This document shows positions 35,712 to 36,739 of a DNA stretch of 36,739 nucleotides, in pieces. Every line of letters starts with the position of its first letter. Within the stretch, counting starts at the first letter, position 1. The DNA lies in the NCBI GenBank assembly GCA_020845935.1, contig JADLEV010000037.1, positions 1 to 36,739 on the forward strand, given 5' to 3'. The position numbers and the translations under genes were made by a program. This DNA is from Gammaproteobacteria bacterium (GTDB lineage: Bacteria; Pseudomonadota; Gammaproteobacteria; Ga0077536). The notes beneath the pieces are model-generated. The model searched no databases, was not told where the DNA came from, and worked only from the letters and a program-made list of their open reading frames with translations.

Positions 35712-36589
35712 TGAACGCCGGGCCAAGCCTCATCGCATTGCCGGACTGGAGTGTGCTGTCGGTTGCCGGCGCCGATGCCGAACGTTTCCTGCAGGGCCAG
35801 ATCACCAGCGACCTGCGGCGTCTCAGCGCAACGCAGGCACTGCTCGCCGCCTGGTGTGAACCCGATGGCCGCGTCCTGTTCACGTTTCTCGTCGTGCGGC
35901 GCGACGCCGATCACCTGCTGCTGCTTTGCCCCTGCGGACGCGGCGCAGCCCTCGCCAAGCAACTCGGCAAATACGTTTTGCGTGCCGCAGTGCGATTCGA
36001 GGTCACAGCGCATTGGACCGTTTCTGGCCGCACTGACACCGAAGTCGAAGCGCAGGTGCCGCGCTTCGGCGTCGTCAACAAAGCCGACGGATTCGCCGTC
36101 ACGCTTGATCAAGGGCGTCGCTGGCTCGCAGTGCATTCTGGGTCGGTTGCATCGGACGACGACAACGCGGAGGCCACCTCTGCCTGGCACCTCGCCGACG
36201 TGCTGGCTGGGCTGCCGTTCGTGCCGGAAGGACTCGCCGGGGAGTTCCTGCCGCAGATGCTGAATCTGGATCTGCTGAATGAACTCAGTTTCGACAAGGG
36301 GTGCTTCCGCGGCCAGGAGGTCATCGCCCGGCTGCATCATCGCGGCCGAGTGAAGCGGCGGCTGGAACTGTTCGAGGCCGATCTGCCACACACACCACAG
36401 GTCGGCGAACGTTTGTATCGTGCCGACGCGCCTTCCGGCCACACCGCCGGGACCGTCTTCGCTGCCGTCCCGTTGGCGCCTGATCGGCAGGCGATCCTGG
36501 CGGTGGTATTGCTCGATGCTGCGGCGCCGCTGCTGCTCGGCCCGGCCGGGCCAGCCTTGCGGCGTCTGCCGCTGCCCTATACTCCGTAA
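35711..36589 (+). CDS. ygfZ: Folate-dependent Fe-S protein YgfZ (GcvT-like)
   Basis: YgfZ is a tetrahydrofolate-binding, GcvT-like protein needed for activity of certain Fe-S enzymes. The 292 residues include FLQGQITSDLR, CEPDGRVLFTF and the signature KGCFRGQEVIARLHHRG with Cys198; the usual form is KGCYxGQE, so Phe replaces Tyr. The ATG at 35711 overlaps the sdhE stop (TGATG). The GTG at 35708 just before it would be an equal alternative with one more residue. The gene belongs naturally with sdhB and sdhE as an Fe-S support factor. Confidence 0.93.
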   Translation: MNAGPSLIALPDWSVLSVAGADAERFLQGQITSDLRRLSATQALLAAWCEPDGRVLFTFLVVRRDADHLLLLCPCGRGAALAKQLGKYVLRAAVRFEVTAHWTVSGRTDTEVEAQVPRFGVVNKADGFAVTLDQGRRWLAVHSGSVASDDDNAEATSAWHLADVLAGLPFVPEGLAGEFLPQMLNLDLLNELSFDKGCFRGQEVIARLHHRGRVKRRLELFEADLPHTPQVGERLYRADAPSGHTAGTVFAAVPLAPDRQAILAVVLLDAAAPLLLGPAGPALRRLPLPYTP

Positions 36590-36603
36590 CCAGGCCTTCA
36601 CCG

Positions 36604-36739
36604 ATGACCGTTGCCGTGCCGTCACCGCTCCTGCAACCGCGCCTGCTGTTCCTGCTGATGTTTATCGGCTGCTGTGGCCTGCTCGGCTTCGGCTACTTTC
36701 TGCAATTTGCCCGGCACCTCGAACCGTGCCCACTCTGCA
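36604..36739 (+). CDS. dsbB: Disulfide bond formation protein DsbB (partial, N-terminus)
   Basis: DsbB reoxidises periplasmic DsbA and passes electrons to quinone. Only about 45 residues are present before the right edge. They contain a short cytosolic start, a hydrophobic membrane segment (LLFLLMFIGCCGLLGFGYF) and the first periplasmic redox motif EPCPLC, which is characteristic of DsbB (CxxC preceded by Leu-Glu-Pro). It lies 14 bp after ygfZ. The second Cys pair is outside the window. Confidence 0.85.
   Translation, partial: MTVAVPSPLLQPRLLFLLMFIGCCGLLGFGYFLQFARHLEPCPLC

Overview
The window is a high-GC, gene-dense stretch of chromosome, most likely from a gammaproteobacterium outside the Enterobacterales. 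The evidence is the gene order. fabG/fabD/plsX/rpmF/yceD, divergent maf(yceF), sppA, a HAD phosphatase, rluC and divergent rne is, from memory, the order around rne in Pseudomonas, including the lack of fabH between plsX and fabD. lepA-lepB-DUF4845-rnc-era-recO-pdxJ-acpS is another conserved proteobacterial block. No tRNA, rRNA, CRISPR array, insertion sequence or prophage was seen. I cannot name a genus.

Layout: (1) 1-6449, fatty-acid/phospholipid start genes (fabG partial, fabD, plsX), L32 and YceD on the minus strand, maf on plus, then sppA, a HAD phosphatase and rluC on minus. (2) 6450-9537, a long rne leader with a good promoter, then RNase E, which carries an in-frame 18-bp tandem repeat. 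(3) 9605-17795, a nearly gap-free minus-strand run of translation, RNA-processing, repair and secretion genes (prfC, acpS, pdxJ, recO, era, rnc, DUF4845, lepB, lepA). Its RNase III has Gly in place of a highly conserved active-site Asp. (4) 17877-24957, the accessory part: a translationally coupled pair (B12-type radical SAM enzyme resembling hopanoid C-3 methylase HpnR, plus a metallo-beta-lactamase-fold protein), divergent from a molybdate ABC transporter operon modABC. The last gene of that operon encodes an exported protein with one CxxCH haem site, a likely beta-propeller and an EF-hand-like loop. (5) 25098-28523, leuC-leuD, a parvulin-type prolyl isomerase and a small unknown protein, all minus. 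(6) 28718-31300, a cyclase-like/FHA protein with a damaged metal site, then ubiG and a MupP-type phosphatase. (7) 31339-36739, ygfX divergent from a succinate dehydrogenase operon that also carries the assembly factors sdhAF4 (DUF1674), sdhE and ygfZ; dsbB begins at the right edge.

Most genes are housekeeping. The parts most worth a second look are the Mo-transport/haem-protein operon, the radical SAM/MBL pair, the D-to-G change in RNase III, the degenerate cyclase-FHA protein, and an FNR-like box that overlaps divergent promoters between ygfX and the sdh operon. All promoter, operator and terminator calls are by eye and untested.
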